DNA of 35,836 nt from Candidatus Izemoplasmatales bacterium (GCA_028691315.1 JAQUZN010000012.1:1-35836), one strand, 5' to 3'; counted from the first letter of the stretch, positions 1-8,090 are shown. Notes: generated by a model not told the origin, from the sequence alone. Numbers and translations are program-made.

Positions 1-140
1 ATGGATTTTAAGTTTGCTTTCTTGTCATCGAACTGAATCAACATTTCAGCTTGAAAGCTATTCGCTTTACTCACCAACATAGTTGCAGGTCTTGCGTGAA
101 GGCCAAAAGGATAAGCAATTTTGAATTTGTGATCAATCAT
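1..140 (-). CDS. ptsH: Phosphocarrier protein HPr, N-terminal part (cut by window edge)
   Basis: The 46 N-terminal residues are visible; the rest lies beyond the left edge. HPr carries phosphate from enzyme I to the sugar-specific EIIA proteins of the phosphotransferase system. The signature GLHARPAT is present with the phosphorylated His at residue 15. NLKS ends the visible part with Ser at residue 46, the position that HPr kinase phosphorylates in Firmicutes for carbon catabolite control. Both regulatory residues fall at their canonical numbers, so the start (ATG at 138-140, behind AAGGAG) is secure. It begins 4 bases after the stop of the EIIB-like membrane protein upstream and is probably co-transcribed with it. 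Confidence 0.95.
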   Translation of the reverse strand, partial: MIDHKFKIAYPFGLHARPATMLVSKANSFQAEMLIQFDDKKANLKS

Positions 141-144
141 ACTT

Positions 145-546
145 TTAATCTCCTTTTTTATTTGAATTTATTCTTTCAACAATTTCTGTGGTATCAAAAC
201 CGCATAAAATCGTAATTGAATTCCCTGTAACGAAAATTCCACTTTCAAAATCATCTTTCAATTTATCAAAATGACAAATTTTGATATCTATCGTTATGAA
301 CTTTGTTCTACTACCTAATATGGACGCACTTACTAGATTATCATATCCACCTAGATTGGAAACTAAATTTTCCATAATTGTATCAATCGATTTGACTTTT
401 GCTTTTGCTATAACTCTTTTATGACTAAAATAAACAACCGCTAAAATGCCAAAAACTAGAACAATTGTAAACCCAATAATTCTATATAATAGTTCTGTAG
501 ATATGTCAAATCCAAAAATTACAGCTACAAATAACTTTGGTAACAA
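145..546 (-). CDS. Membrane-anchored PTS EIIB-like protein lacking the phosphorylatable Cys
   Basis: 133 aa. Residues about 20-40 form one transmembrane helix, followed by a basic stretch and a soluble domain (about 55-128). That domain resembles the glucose-family EIIB fold: LGGYDNLV at 65-72 matches the LGGxxNI start, and the FVTGNSITILCGFDT segment (105-119) matches the later GVVxxGxGVQxIFG strand. Between them, the family's CxTRLR phosphorylation loop reads SILGSRTKF, with no Cys at the acceptor position. The only Cys residues are 91 and 115. It therefore probably cannot carry phosphate and may be a regulatory or scaffolding relic. The start is TTG at 544-546, chosen because GAGGTG lies 7-8 bases upstream. 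It sits directly before ptsH. The EIIB assignment is by pattern only. Confidence 0.6.
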   Translation of the reverse strand: MLPKLFVAVIFGFDISTELLYRIIGFTIVLVFGILAVVYFSHKRVIAKAKVKSIDTIMENLVSNLGGYDNLVSASILGSRTKFITIDIKICHFDKLKDDFESGIFVTGNSITILCGFDTTEIVERINSNKKGD

Positions 547-568
547 GAAATATCACCTCTTCAAATCT

Positions 569-577
569 ATTTTACCA
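569..577 (-). promoter_or_regulatory. Extended -10 promoter for the EIIB-like/ptsH pair
   Basis: On the minus strand the sequence reads TGGTAAAAT, a TGn-extended -10 box, ending 22 bases before the TTG start at 546. No good -35 box is seen 16-18 bases upstream, as is common for extended -10 promoters. It is divergent from the ppa promoter. Confidence 0.4.
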
Positions 578-635
578 TAAAACTGTAAAAGTGTATTCAT
601 GACATCGTAAATTTAAAACAATTGAGAAGAATAAC

Positions 636-664
636 TTGAAAAACCTTAATGTTTCATATATAAT
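636..664 (+). promoter_or_regulatory. Sigma-A-type promoter of ppa
   Basis: TTGAAA (636-641), a 17-base spacer and TATAAT (659-664). The ATG follows at 690, with TGGAGAG as ribosome-binding site at 678-684. Confidence 0.8.
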
Positions 665-689
665 CTAAAAGAAAGCGTGGAGAGAACAA

Positions 690-1190
690 ATGAAAAAAGT
701 GATAGAAGCTATTATTGAAATCCCAATGGGGACTCAAAACAAGTATGAAGTTGACAAAGTTAAAAACCGAATCAAATTAAATAGAGTATTATATTCAAAA
801 ATGACTTACCCTGCTGAGTATGGTTTTATTGAATACACTTTGGCAGAAGATGGTGATCCACTTGATATCTTAGTTCTTGCGACAACGCCAACTTTTCCAG
901 GATGTATCGTGGATGCTAGAGTTGTTGGGTATTTGGATATGTATGATTCTGGTGAACACGATGAAAAAATTATTGCTGTTGTTGACGCCGATCCAAGATT
1001 TGAAGATATTCATGACATTGGCGACATTAAGGACTTACAATTAAAAGAAATAAAGTTGTTTTTCAGAACGTATAAAGAATTACAACCTGGGCATCACGTA
1101 GAAGTACTTGATTACTATCCTGTTCAAGATGCACTGAATCTAATCGATAAATATCAAGCAGCTTACGAAGAAAATAAGCTTAAAAAATAA
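690..1190 (+). CDS. ppa: Inorganic pyrophosphatase (family I)
   Basis: 166 aa, the usual length for bacterial family I PPase. It hydrolyses the pyrophosphate released by biosynthetic reactions in the cytoplasm. The family signature appears as DGDPLDILVL (about 55-64), with the Mg-binding acidic residues. Further family features are the KYE segment near residues 18-20, YPAEYGFI (41-48) and VVDADPRF (about 97-104). It is a single-gene unit with its own consensus promoter and a perfect hairpin terminator immediately after its TAA. The start ATG is preceded by TGGAGAG at good spacing. Confidence 0.97.
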   Translation: MKKVIEAIIEIPMGTQNKYEVDKVKNRIKLNRVLYSKMTYPAEYGFIEYTLAEDGDPLDILVLATTPTFPGCIVDARVVGYLDMYDSGEHDEKIIAVVDADPRFEDIHDIGDIKDLQLKEIKLFFRTYKELQPGHHVEVLDYYPVQDALNLIDKYQAAYEENKLKK

Positions 1191-1220
1191 AACGTGGAAA
1201 GTTCCACGTTTTTTATTTTT
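1191..1220. terminator. Bidirectional terminator between ppa and the amidohydrolase gene
   Basis: A perfect 9-bp stem, AACGTGGAA / TTCCACGTT, with a 2-base centre (1191-1210). A T-rich tract follows on the plus strand (1211-1220), and an A-rich tract precedes it (serving the minus strand). The convergent gene on the minus strand stops at 1213, inside this element. Confidence 0.9.
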
Positions 1221-2385
1221 TATAGACAACTTGACCATTAACAATTACAAAAGATGTTTTTGTTAAATAATGTAGCGGATGTCCATCCCAGATAACAATA
1301 TCCGCATCTTTACCGACTTCAATGCTGCCCACTAAATGATCTATGTGATTTAGTCTTGCAGCATTAATCGTAACCGCTTTAAAAGCATCAAGTTCAAGTA
1401 AACCTTCTTTAACAAACAACCCAACTTGAGTTAGTGTATTTTCCAACGGGATTACAGGATGGTCAGTCATAATAGCAAAATCAATTCCTTGATCAAATAA
1501 TACTTTTGCTGCACTAAAACTTTTATTTCTTAATTCGTATTTCGACTTTGATCCTAGCGTTGGACCGATAATTACTTTTTGATGATGTTTAGCAAGAAAC
1601 TCTGGAATCAAGTACCCTTCGGTTGCATGTTCAATTGTTGCATTCAAACCAAATTCTTCAATTATCCTAATTGCTGTTGCAATATCATCTTGTTGATGCG
1701 CATGAATCTTTACTGGGAATCCTCTTAAAACGCGAGATAAGGAATCCCACTTCATATTATAATCTGGTTTAGAAACATCTTTTCCTTCTACAATATCCTT
1801 TTCATACTTCTCTTTTTTTGCTAAATAATCTGAGGCCTTCATTAAAGCATCTCTAATTAACGCCGCTGATGCCATCCTTGTTTGAGGGGTTTGGGATTTT
1901 CCATTGTATACTCTTTTGGGATTTTCTCCTAAGGCCATTTTCATTGCGGACTCACTTACAACGATCATATCATCAATCGTTTTCCCTGTCGTTTTTAGCA
2001 CGCAGAATAATCCACCAATAACATTCGCACTTCCAGGTCCTGTACAAACAGTGGTGATGCCAGCTTTTAAAGCTTCATAAAAAGCGGTGTCTTGAGGTTT
2101 TATTGCATCAATAGCACGAAGTTCTGGTGTCACAGGTGAAGTCATTTCATTTCCATCTGCACCTTCGAAGCCGATTGCTTCTTCGAAAATGCCCACATGA
2201 CAATGAGGGTCCACTAATCCTGGTGTCACAAAGTGTTTTTCAGCATCAATCACTTCTACATTTGGATAATCAGACTCTTTTATTTTGCCTATTGCCTTGA
2301 TTTTAGTGCCATCAATTAAAATATCTTGAATTTTATAGTTGATGTTTGCCATACTGATAAGATTTGCATTTTTAATAAGTATCAT
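1213..2385 (-). CDS. Metal-dependent amidohydrolase (imidazolonepropionase-like)
   Basis: 390 aa from the preferred start. It belongs to the amidohydrolase superfamily, which hydrolyses C-N bonds using one or two metals in a TIM barrel. Visible ligand motifs are HCH at 61-63 following TPGLVDP, HAH at 228-230, IEHATEG around H253, and TDHP with D308. A short beta-sandwich surrounds the barrel at both ends. I prefer ATG at 2385 because AAAGG lies 9 bases ahead of it. A GTG at 2394 would have the Shine-Dalgarno abutting it, though it would give a 4-base overlap with the upstream gene. It is last in a five-gene minus-strand operon beginning at rimO and follows an M20 amidohydrolase, suggesting joint processing of amides or peptides. 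The substrate is unknown. Confidence 0.88.
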   Translation of the reverse strand: MILIKNANLISMANINYKIQDILIDGTKIKAIGKIKESDYPNVEVIDAEKHFVTPGLVDPHCHVGIFEEAIGFEGADGNEMTSPVTPELRAIDAIKPQDTAFYEALKAGITTVCTGPGSANVIGGLFCVLKTTGKTIDDMIVVSESAMKMALGENPKRVYNGKSQTPQTRMASAALIRDALMKASDYLAKKEKYEKDIVEGKDVSKPDYNMKWDSLSRVLRGFPVKIHAHQQDDIATAIRIIEEFGLNATIEHATEGYLIPEFLAKHHQKVIIGPTLGSKSKYELRNKSFSAAKVLFDQGIDFAIMTDHPVIPLENTLTQVGLFVKEGLLELDAFKAVTINAARLNHIDHLVGSIEVGKDADIVIWDGHPLHYLTKTSFVIVNGQVVYKK

Positions 2386-2390
2386 AATAT

Positions 2391-3563
2391 TCACCCTTTC
2401 TGATGATAAATAACAAGATTTACTAAAGTAAGTGCTCCGTTAATTAATGCATCCTCATCAAGATTGAATAAAGGATGATGTAATGAATAACTAGTAGATT
2501 CATCTTTTCTAGTTCCCAACCAAGCGAGTGCACCTTGTTTTAAAAATATATATTTTGAAAAATCTTCAGCCCCCATGGACTGAGTGTATATTTCCATAAA
2601 TTCACTTTCCCCCAAGGATGAAGTAACTACCTCCTTAAAAATATCCACTTCAGAAGAAGTATTACAAACAGGATCATACTCATAAATATATTCAAACTCA
2701 TATTTTCCACCTACTCTAGAGGTAACAGACTTAAGTAGATTGTCAATTTCAACTTTGATAAAAGCACGTAATTCATTTGAAAAGGTTCTAACAGTTCCTT
2801 CTAAATAAGCAGTTTCTGGAATAATATTATGTGTTGTTCCAGCAATGACTTTCGCTATCGTGATAACAGCCAAATCAAGTGGATTTTTTCTTCTAGAAAG
2901 AATTGTTTGAACACCTTGAATAACTTCTGATGCCATAATAATTGGATCAATACTTAAGTGGGGGTAAGCAGCGTGTGCACCTTTGCCAATTAAAGTAATT
3001 TTAATCGTATCAGCTGAAGCCATCGCATCATTTCTTTTGACCGCGATTTTTCCAGAGTCAAGCATTGGTGCAACGTGTAAAGCATAAAAATGATCTACAT
3101 CATTCACATGTCCTGATTCAACAATCCCAAATGCACCACCAGGATTTGGACCTTCCTCTGCTTCTTGAAAAATAAATTTAACTGTCCCATTCCATTTATC
3201 TAAATTATTGGATAAATATGATGCAGCAGTGAGTAACATTGCGCTGTGAGAATCGTGTCCACATGCATGCATAGCGCCATCATTTAAAGAAACATAAGCA
3301 AGCGAACGGTTCATTTCATATAATGGAAGAGCATCAATATCAGCGCGTAATCCGATAACTTTTCCTGGTCCGTTTTCTATGACTCCAATAAGTGAGTTTT
3401 TCCCAACGTGAGGAATAACTTTTATCCCAAATCTTTGAAGTTCAGACTTGATAAAATCATGCGTTTTTTCGACATCAAATCCAACTTCAGGATATGCATG
3501 AATCCATCTTCTTGTTTTCACTAGGTACGGAAAGTAAGAAATAATTTCTGGTTTTTTAATCAT
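2391..3563 (-). CDS. M20 family amidohydrolase (HipO/N-acyl-amino-acid hydrolase-like)
   Basis: 390 aa, the typical length of the M20D group that removes acyl groups from amino acids (hippurate hydrolase, IAA-amino acid hydrolase, N-acetyl-diaminopimelate deacetylase). Metal and catalytic motifs are visible: GLRADIDALP (71-80), ACGHDSH with C101, H103 and H106, and FQEAEEGP with the catalytic Glu pair at 136-137. LHVAP (about 162-166), MGAEDFS and LHHP occur near the C terminus. The central lid domain lies between the two halves of the catalytic domain. Start ATG behind AAGGAG. It begins 12 bases after the radical SAM gene, and its stop overlaps the start region of the next amidohydrolase. 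The exact substrate cannot be read from sequence. Confidence 0.92.
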   Translation of the reverse strand: MIKKPEIISYFPYLVKTRRWIHAYPEVGFDVEKTHDFIKSELQRFGIKVIPHVGKNSLIGVIENGPGKVIGLRADIDALPLYEMNRSLAYVSLNDGAMHACGHDSHSAMLLTAASYLSNNLDKWNGTVKFIFQEAEEGPNPGGAFGIVESGHVNDVDHFYALHVAPMLDSGKIAVKRNDAMASADTIKITLIGKGAHAAYPHLSIDPIIMASEVIQGVQTILSRRKNPLDLAVITIAKVIAGTTHNIIPETAYLEGTVRTFSNELRAFIKVEIDNLLKSVTSRVGGKYEFEYIYEYDPVCNTSSEVDIFKEVVTSSLGESEFMEIYTQSMGAEDFSKYIFLKQGALAWLGTRKDESTSYSLHHPLFNLDEDALINGALTLVNLVIYHQKG

Positions 3564-3575
3564 AAAGACTCCTTT

Positions 3576-4367
3576 TCAACGATAGATATATTTAATTAAC
3601 AAATGGTTTAAATCACAGTATGATTCAATATCTTTCTTCAATTTTTTATAATACAAAATATCTACATGATTCATCACATGAATTATCTTTGTAAATTGCT
3701 CAGGATAATAAAGTTTAAGAATTTCATAAAAACGAGCTTTATTTTCATCATTTGATAAATTAAGTGTGTCAAACATAACATAATCTACATGATTTTTTAC
3801 TTCATCTATAATTTTGAAAGGATTAGTTATAAAAGGAATGATTGGTGAAATAAAAACATGTGTGGAAATGCCAGCAGTTTTGAGTGCTTTTAGTGCTTTG
3901 ATTCGATTACTTGGAAGGGTAGCTCCCTTTTCAAAAATCGAAGCATCCTTGTCGGACAAAGAAATACTAAAGCCAACTTCAAGATACATTATTTTTTTCA
4001 AGACCTCTATATCTCGAAGAATCAAGTCAGACTTGGTCAAAATTGAAATATGAAGTACACTATCTTGAATACTTTCTAGAATTTTTTTTGTACTTTCAGT
4101 CACTTTTTCAATGGGTTGATAACAATCTGTCATTGAACTAAAAAATAAGCTTTTTGAACCAGTCCCTTTCGGTATAGAAGTGTTCGGGTACTGCTTAATA
4201 TCTACATATTCGCCCCAAGAAGACTGCGGGTGATTTCTTTCAATCGTTTTTGCATAACAGTATACACATCCATGTGTACATCCGATATATGGATTGCAAG
4301 TGAAATCATTTCCTCCCAGTTTGGTTTTGGTCATAAATGAAGATGCTTTAACTGTTTTAGAGTTCAC
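3576..4367 (-). CDS. Radical SAM protein, SplB/Rv2578c-like
   Basis: 263 aa. The cluster-binding motif is CTHGCVYC (C30, C34, C37; CxxxCxxC) inside NPYIGC...YCYA. This is the form found in the spore-photoproduct-lyase-like (SplB/Rv2578c) radical SAM group. The enzyme should bind a 4Fe-4S cluster and cleave S-adenosylmethionine; its substrate is unknown. The start is a GTG at 4365-4367, because the family needs the residues before the first internal ATG (codon 11), and that ATG has no Shine-Dalgarno. The start overlaps the end of popT by 11 bases, so translation is probably coupled. No spore context is seen, so true spore photoproduct repair is unlikely. Confidence 0.85.
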   Translation of the reverse strand: MNSKTVKASSFMTKTKLGGNDFTCNPYIGCTHGCVYCYAKTIERNHPQSSWGEYVDIKQYPNTSIPKGTGSKSLFFSSMTDCYQPIEKVTESTKKILESIQDSVLHISILTKSDLILRDIEVLKKIMYLEVGFSISLSDKDASIFEKGATLPSNRIKALKALKTAGISTHVFISPIIPFITNPFKIIDEVKNHVDYVMFDTLNLSNDENKARFYEILKLYYPEQFTKIIHVMNHVDILYYKKLKKDIESYCDLNHLLIKYIYR

Positions 4368-5286
4368 TTTTCTTCATTTTCCCTTCAAAACGAATTAATA
4401 ATTTTGAAATGTAGATTCCAACTCCTAGAATAATAAATCCAAATAAAACCGATAAAAGATTCTTGCTTAAAAAATTCCATAAGTCTAAATAGATAGGAGT
4501 TTGATTATCCCATAATAAAGCAGAACTGGGATCTTTGATTTCAAAAAAGATGACCAAGGTTGAAGCAATGATAAAACCAAAAATAGCTTTGTATGTTTGA
4601 ATTGAAAACTTTCTGAGCAAGTTTTCAATTATCTTACTAAATACAATAATACCCAACAAAGCTCCGATTAAGAAAGGAATAATGACATATAAATGATATG
4701 TAATTTGTGAAAAGTCTAAAACCTCACCAACCACGTTTGTCACAATTGCCGTATAAAAACCTAGAACCATTAATAAAGCAGATCCGGATATACCAGGGAT
4801 AATCATTGTTGAAGAAGCAACAAATCCTAAAATTAGCAACAAGAAAACATTCAAAATATTCATTTCAAAAGATGAAACTCCAGCATTTTTAAACATTAAT
4901 TTCCCTACTAGTAAAAAAACAACTAATAAAACGGAGAAAAACATCGAAGCATAACCTGACGCGTCTTTCTTTTTCCAATCAATATGTTTTGATATGCTAG
5001 GTATTCCACCGATAATTAAACCAATAAAGAAGCACAAGGTGACAAATGAGTTCTTATCAATCAAAAATCCAAGTAATTTTGCAAGGAGTATTACTGAAAT
5101 GCCTACACCAAGAAAAACTGGAATTAAGAAAGATACACTTTTCTTGAATTCTTTAAATACATTACCAATAGAATGTAATAATTTGTCGTAGATGCCAAGA
5201 TATATTGCAAGCGTACCACCACTTACTCCGGGAATAATAAACGCGATACCAATAATAAAACCTTTTAACAATAAAATTAAAAACAT
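4357..5286 (-). CDS. popT: DUF368 membrane protein, undecaprenyl-phosphate translocase PopT
   Basis: 309 aa, strongly hydrophobic with about eight transmembrane segments. It carries the two inverted re-entrant motifs of the DUF368 family, IPGVSGG (18-24) and IPGISGS (163-169). Proteins of this family (PopT) were shown to recycle undecaprenyl phosphate back across the cytoplasmic membrane, serving wall and other lipid-linked polymer synthesis. The start codon ATG is preceded by GAGGA, 1 base after the stop of rimO. It overlaps the radical SAM gene that follows. The family assignment is firm; the transported lipid in this organism is inferred from family knowledge. Confidence 0.9.
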   Translation of the reverse strand: MFLILLLKGFIIGIAFIIPGVSGGTLAIYLGIYDKLLHSIGNVFKEFKKSVSFLIPVFLGVGISVILLAKLLGFLIDKNSFVTLCFFIGLIIGGIPSISKHIDWKKKDASGYASMFFSVLLVVFLLVGKLMFKNAGVSSFEMNILNVFLLLILGFVASSTMIIPGISGSALLMVLGFYTAIVTNVVGEVLDFSQITYHLYVIIPFLIGALLGIIVFSKIIENLLRKFSIQTYKAIFGFIIASTLVIFFEIKDPSSALLWDNQTPIYLDLWNFLSKNLLSVLFGFIILGVGIYISKLLIRFEGKMKKSEL

Positions 5287-5287
5287 A

Positions 5288-6604
5288 CTATTCCTCGCTT
5301 TCTAATATGGCATCTCCAATTAAATCATATCCAAAACTATCTTTAATTTTCACTTTAACGATATCACCAATAGCTAAATCGACAAGTGATTGGAATACGA
5401 TATATCCATCAATATCGTCTGGAGCGAACGCATAACTTCTTCCATAATAAAAAAGTGATTCAGGATCATATGCTTCAACAATCGTTTCATGAATATGTCC
5501 AACTTCTTCTCTATTTTTTTTTCTAGCAATCTTTTTTTGGATTTTCATAATTTCATTGAGTCTAATTTGTTTTGTTTCTTCATCAATTTGATCTTGATAA
5601 TCAAAAGCAACTGTATCTTCTTCTTTAGAATAAGCAAAAACTCCTAAACGGTCGAACTCCTCTTTTTTTACAAACGAAACTAATTCTTGAAAGTCTTGTT
5701 CGGTTTCGCCGGGGAATCCAACTATGAGTGTGGTTCTAAATACTGCTCTTGGTATCATTGACTTAATTTTTGCGAAAAGCAACTTAATTTCTTCACCGCT
5801 ACCTCTTCTCAGCATTTTTTTTAGCAATGTAGTTGAAATATGCTGAATTGGTATATCAAAATAGGAAGCGATTTTAGGATTTTTTTGAATTTCTTCAAGT
5901 AAATTATCATCAATCTCATCTGGGTATAAATATAAAATACGAACCATCATTAGGCCATCGATTTGAGTTATTTTTTGAAGTAAATCAACCAACAAAGGTT
6001 GATGATCTTTGGTTAAATCTGTGCCGTATCTTGTAGTATCTTGACTAATTAAGTTAATTTCCTTTGCGCCATTTTGGATCAACAATCTCACTTCTGACAA
6101 TATTTCATCTTGAAACCTAGAGCGAAAAACACCGCGAATTAGTGGAATAGCACAAAAAGCGCACCGATTATTACATCCTTCACTAATCTTAACATAAGGA
6201 GTATAAACAGAAGTCGCTAACATTCTAGTTTCATAATTCATTGGTTTAAATTTCAATTCCTCATAACCAAATAATTCTTGCAATATTAAATGGATTTTAG
6301 GATACTCTTGTAATGTAATAATCCGGTCAATAAATGGCATTTCAGTCAATAACTTTTCACGATATCTTTCTGCATAACAGCCACATACAATTAATTTTTT
6401 ATTAAATTCTTTCATTTCTAAAATGGTCGCAATCGTTTCTTCTTTTGCGGATTCAATAAAACCACAAGTGTTAATAATAATCGCATCTGCATCTTTAGGA
6501 TCAGACACAATTAAAACATTTGCATTATTTAATACACCCAATATTAGTTCTGAATCCACAAGATTTTTCGCACAACCAAGTGAGATTAAACCTACTTTTA
6601 ACAT
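5288..6604 (-). CDS. rimO: Ribosomal protein S12 methylthiotransferase RimO
   Basis: 438 aa, the normal RimO length. It adds a methylthio group to an Asp of ribosomal protein S12. The N-terminal MTTase domain carries the second-cluster cysteines C11 (in SLGCAKNLVDSE, typical of RimO rather than MiaB), C47 and C76. The radical SAM motif CNNRCAFC has C144, C148 and C151. A TRAM domain occupies roughly the last 65 residues. Start ATG behind AGGTGA. A TATAAT lies on the minus strand at 6634-6639, about 30 bases ahead, with no good -35 box. This is the first gene of the operon reading towards 1213. Confidence 0.95.
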   Translation of the reverse strand: MLKVGLISLGCAKNLVDSELILGVLNNANVLIVSDPKDADAIIINTCGFIESAKEETIATILEMKEFNKKLIVCGCYAERYREKLLTEMPFIDRIITLQEYPKIHLILQELFGYEELKFKPMNYETRMLATSVYTPYVKISEGCNNRCAFCAIPLIRGVFRSRFQDEILSEVRLLIQNGAKEINLISQDTTRYGTDLTKDHQPLLVDLLQKITQIDGLMMVRILYLYPDEIDDNLLEEIQKNPKIASYFDIPIQHISTTLLKKMLRRGSGEEIKLLFAKIKSMIPRAVFRTTLIVGFPGETEQDFQELVSFVKKEEFDRLGVFAYSKEEDTVAFDYQDQIDEETKQIRLNEIMKIQKKIARKKNREEVGHIHETIVEAYDPESLFYYGRSYAFAPDDIDGYIVFQSLVDLAIGDIVKVKIKDSFGYDLIGDAILESEE

Positions 6605-6661
6605 AACTTCACCTATCCATCTAACTTGATATCATTATACGCTATATCAACTTTTTTTTAA

Positions 6662-6685
6662 AGAAAAGAGGATAAATTATCCTCT
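6662..6685 (-). terminator. Terminator of the marR-type gene
   Basis: AGAGGATAA and TTATCCTCT (6667-6685) form a 9-bp palindrome. A T-rich run follows on the minus strand. It lies 15 bases past the stop of the regulator gene. Confidence 0.65.
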
Positions 6686-6700
6686 AATATTTTACAATAT

Positions 6701-7144
6701 TTAAAGATTCTTGTCATCTTGAGAATCTTCGTTAAAATAATTTCTTACTTTATTAAATATTTTTAACTGAATATTCTCAATAACTATCTTTTCCTCATCG
6801 CTGATAGCGCTAGAAATTAAACTTTCCCAATCATAAATTACTTTTAGAACAAGTTTAGCTACCGCTTCGCCTTCTTTAGTGATTGATAAGATGTATCCCC
6901 TTTGATCTTCTGGATCAATTTCTTTTAAGATATAGTGATGACGCGCTAGTTCTTGTATTGCTCTAGTAGAATGAGACTTATGAAACTGAAGTGATGAGGT
7001 TAACTGATTCATTTTGATAACTTTAGCTTCATAAATTTTGGTTAGATATGGCCCTTCAGGAAAATTGATTTTAATGTCTTTTAGTTTTTCCTCAAAATAT
7101 CTGTGGCGATACTTATTAATCCCATGTATATATTTTTCTGTCAT
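6701..7144 (-). CDS. MarR family transcriptional regulator
   Basis: 147 aa, the standard MarR length. The winged helix-turn-helix is visible: the recognition helix falls within HKSHSTRAIQELARHH (about 55-70), followed by the wing with DPEDQRGYILSITKEG (77-92). Helices at both ends provide dimerisation. MarR dimers bind short palindromes and release them on binding a small ligand or on oxidation. A perfect 10-6-10 palindrome sits over this gene's own -35 box (7182-7207), so autorepression is likely. Start ATG behind AAGGTGG. The gene lies alone between two hairpins, and its ligand and other targets are unknown. Confidence 0.92.
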   Translation of the reverse strand: MTEKYIHGINKYRHRYFEEKLKDIKINFPEGPYLTKIYEAKVIKMNQLTSSLQFHKSHSTRAIQELARHHYILKEIDPEDQRGYILSITKEGEAVAKLVLKVIYDWESLISSAISDEEKIVIENIQLKIFNKVRNYFNEDSQDDKNL

Positions 7145-7171
7145 AATTCCACCTTCTTATACTTCATATCT

Positions 7172-7200
7172 AGTATAACGCAAATTAGTTGCTTATTCAA
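7172..7200 (-). promoter_or_regulatory. Promoter of the marR-type gene
   Basis: On the minus strand: TTGAAT (7195-7200), a 17-base spacer and TATACT (7172-7177). The -35 box lies inside the palindrome at 7182-7207. Confidence 0.75.
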
Positions 7201-7207
7201 CTAATTT
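7182..7207. promoter_or_regulatory. Probable MarR operator, 26-base perfect palindrome
   Basis: AAATTAGTTG, a 6-base spacer and CAACTAATTT: arms of 10 bases with no mismatch. It covers the -35 box of the marR-type promoter. Size and position fit a MarR dimer site; binding itself is inferred. Confidence 0.75.
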
Positions 7208-7213
7208 GTATTT

Positions 7214-7240
7214 AAAAAAACTTACAGTTTCGTAAGTTTT
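7214..7240 (-). terminator. Terminator of degV-like gene
   Basis: AAAACTTAC / GTAAGTTTT, a 9-bp perfect stem with a 6-base loop. On the minus strand it is followed by a T run (A run at 7214-7220). It lies right after the stop at 7242. Confidence 0.85.
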
Positions 7241-7241
7241 A

Positions 7242-8090
7242 TTATTTTATAATATATAATACTCCAATAGCACCTTTACCACAATGCGAAGAAATCACGC
7301 ACCCCGCTTCTGTTTCATAAATATTTTGTATATTCATTTGCTCAGATATCTGATCTCGGATATATGGCACATAAGATTCTGCCATTGAATGGGTAATAAT
7401 ACAAAATTCCTGATCAATCTCTTCTTTTAAGCCCAAAATTTCGTTTAACATTAAATCAATGCCAATCCTAGTACTTCCTCTTCCTTTTTTACCAACGACC
7501 ATTTCGCCATTTCTAACTTTGATAATGGGCTTAACTTTTAACACTGTTCCCATTAGTGTAGACAATGCATTTAACCTGCCACCTTTATATAGGTAATCTA
7601 AAGTATCAATGACAAACTGAGTTCGAATTTTAGGCACTATCTCTAACATTTTTTCATAGATTTCGTTTGCATCTAAACCTTGATTTCTAAAAGCAGCAGC
7701 CTTCAATAAAAGCAGTCCAGATCCAGAAGATAAATTCCCAGAATCGACTAAAAAGATATTATCTGTATGAAGCATTTGTTTTGCCGTGAAAGCACTCTGA
7801 AATGTAGCAGAAAATTTAGAACCGATACCAGTATATATTATTTGATAACCATCAGTAAGATATTTATCAAATAACTCAAAAAAACTACCAGGAGAAGCTG
7901 CGGCAGTTTTTGGCAAGTACCCTACCTTATCAATTTTATGATACATTTCAATTGTTGATAAATTTACTCCATCAAAAAATGACTCTTGTCGAAAATTAAC
8001 ATAAAGTGGAACAATATCAATGTCATGAAGTAAAAGTAATTCTTTCGATAAATCGCATGTACTATCCGAAATTAATTTGATTTTATACAA
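7242..8090 (-). CDS. DegV family fatty-acid-binding protein
   Basis: 282 aa, the usual DegV length. Recognised by the N-terminal ISDSTCDLS, PLYVNF, the KTAAASPGSF segment, YTGIGSKFSATFQSA, and FVIDTLDYLYKGGRLN in the second domain. DegV (FakB-like) proteins bind a fatty acid in a cleft between two alpha/beta domains. In Firmicutes the FakB members present the fatty acid to the kinase FakA, but no FakA is in this window, so the kinase partnership is inferred. The start is a TTG at 8088-8090, placed by GAGGTGG just upstream. It has its own promoter (8108-8136) divergent from the fumarase promoter. Confidence 0.93.
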   Translation of the reverse strand: MYKIKLISDSTCDLSKELLLLHDIDIVPLYVNFRQESFFDGVNLSTIEMYHKIDKVGYLPKTAAASPGSFFELFDKYLTDGYQIIYTGIGSKFSATFQSAFTAKQMLHTDNIFLVDSGNLSSGSGLLLLKAAAFRNQGLDANEIYEKMLEIVPKIRTQFVIDTLDYLYKGGRLNALSTLMGTVLKVKPIIKVRNGEMVVGKKGRGSTRIGIDLMLNEILGLKEEIDQEFCIITHSMAESYVPYIRDQISEQMNIQNIYETEAGCVISSHCGKGAIGVLYIIK

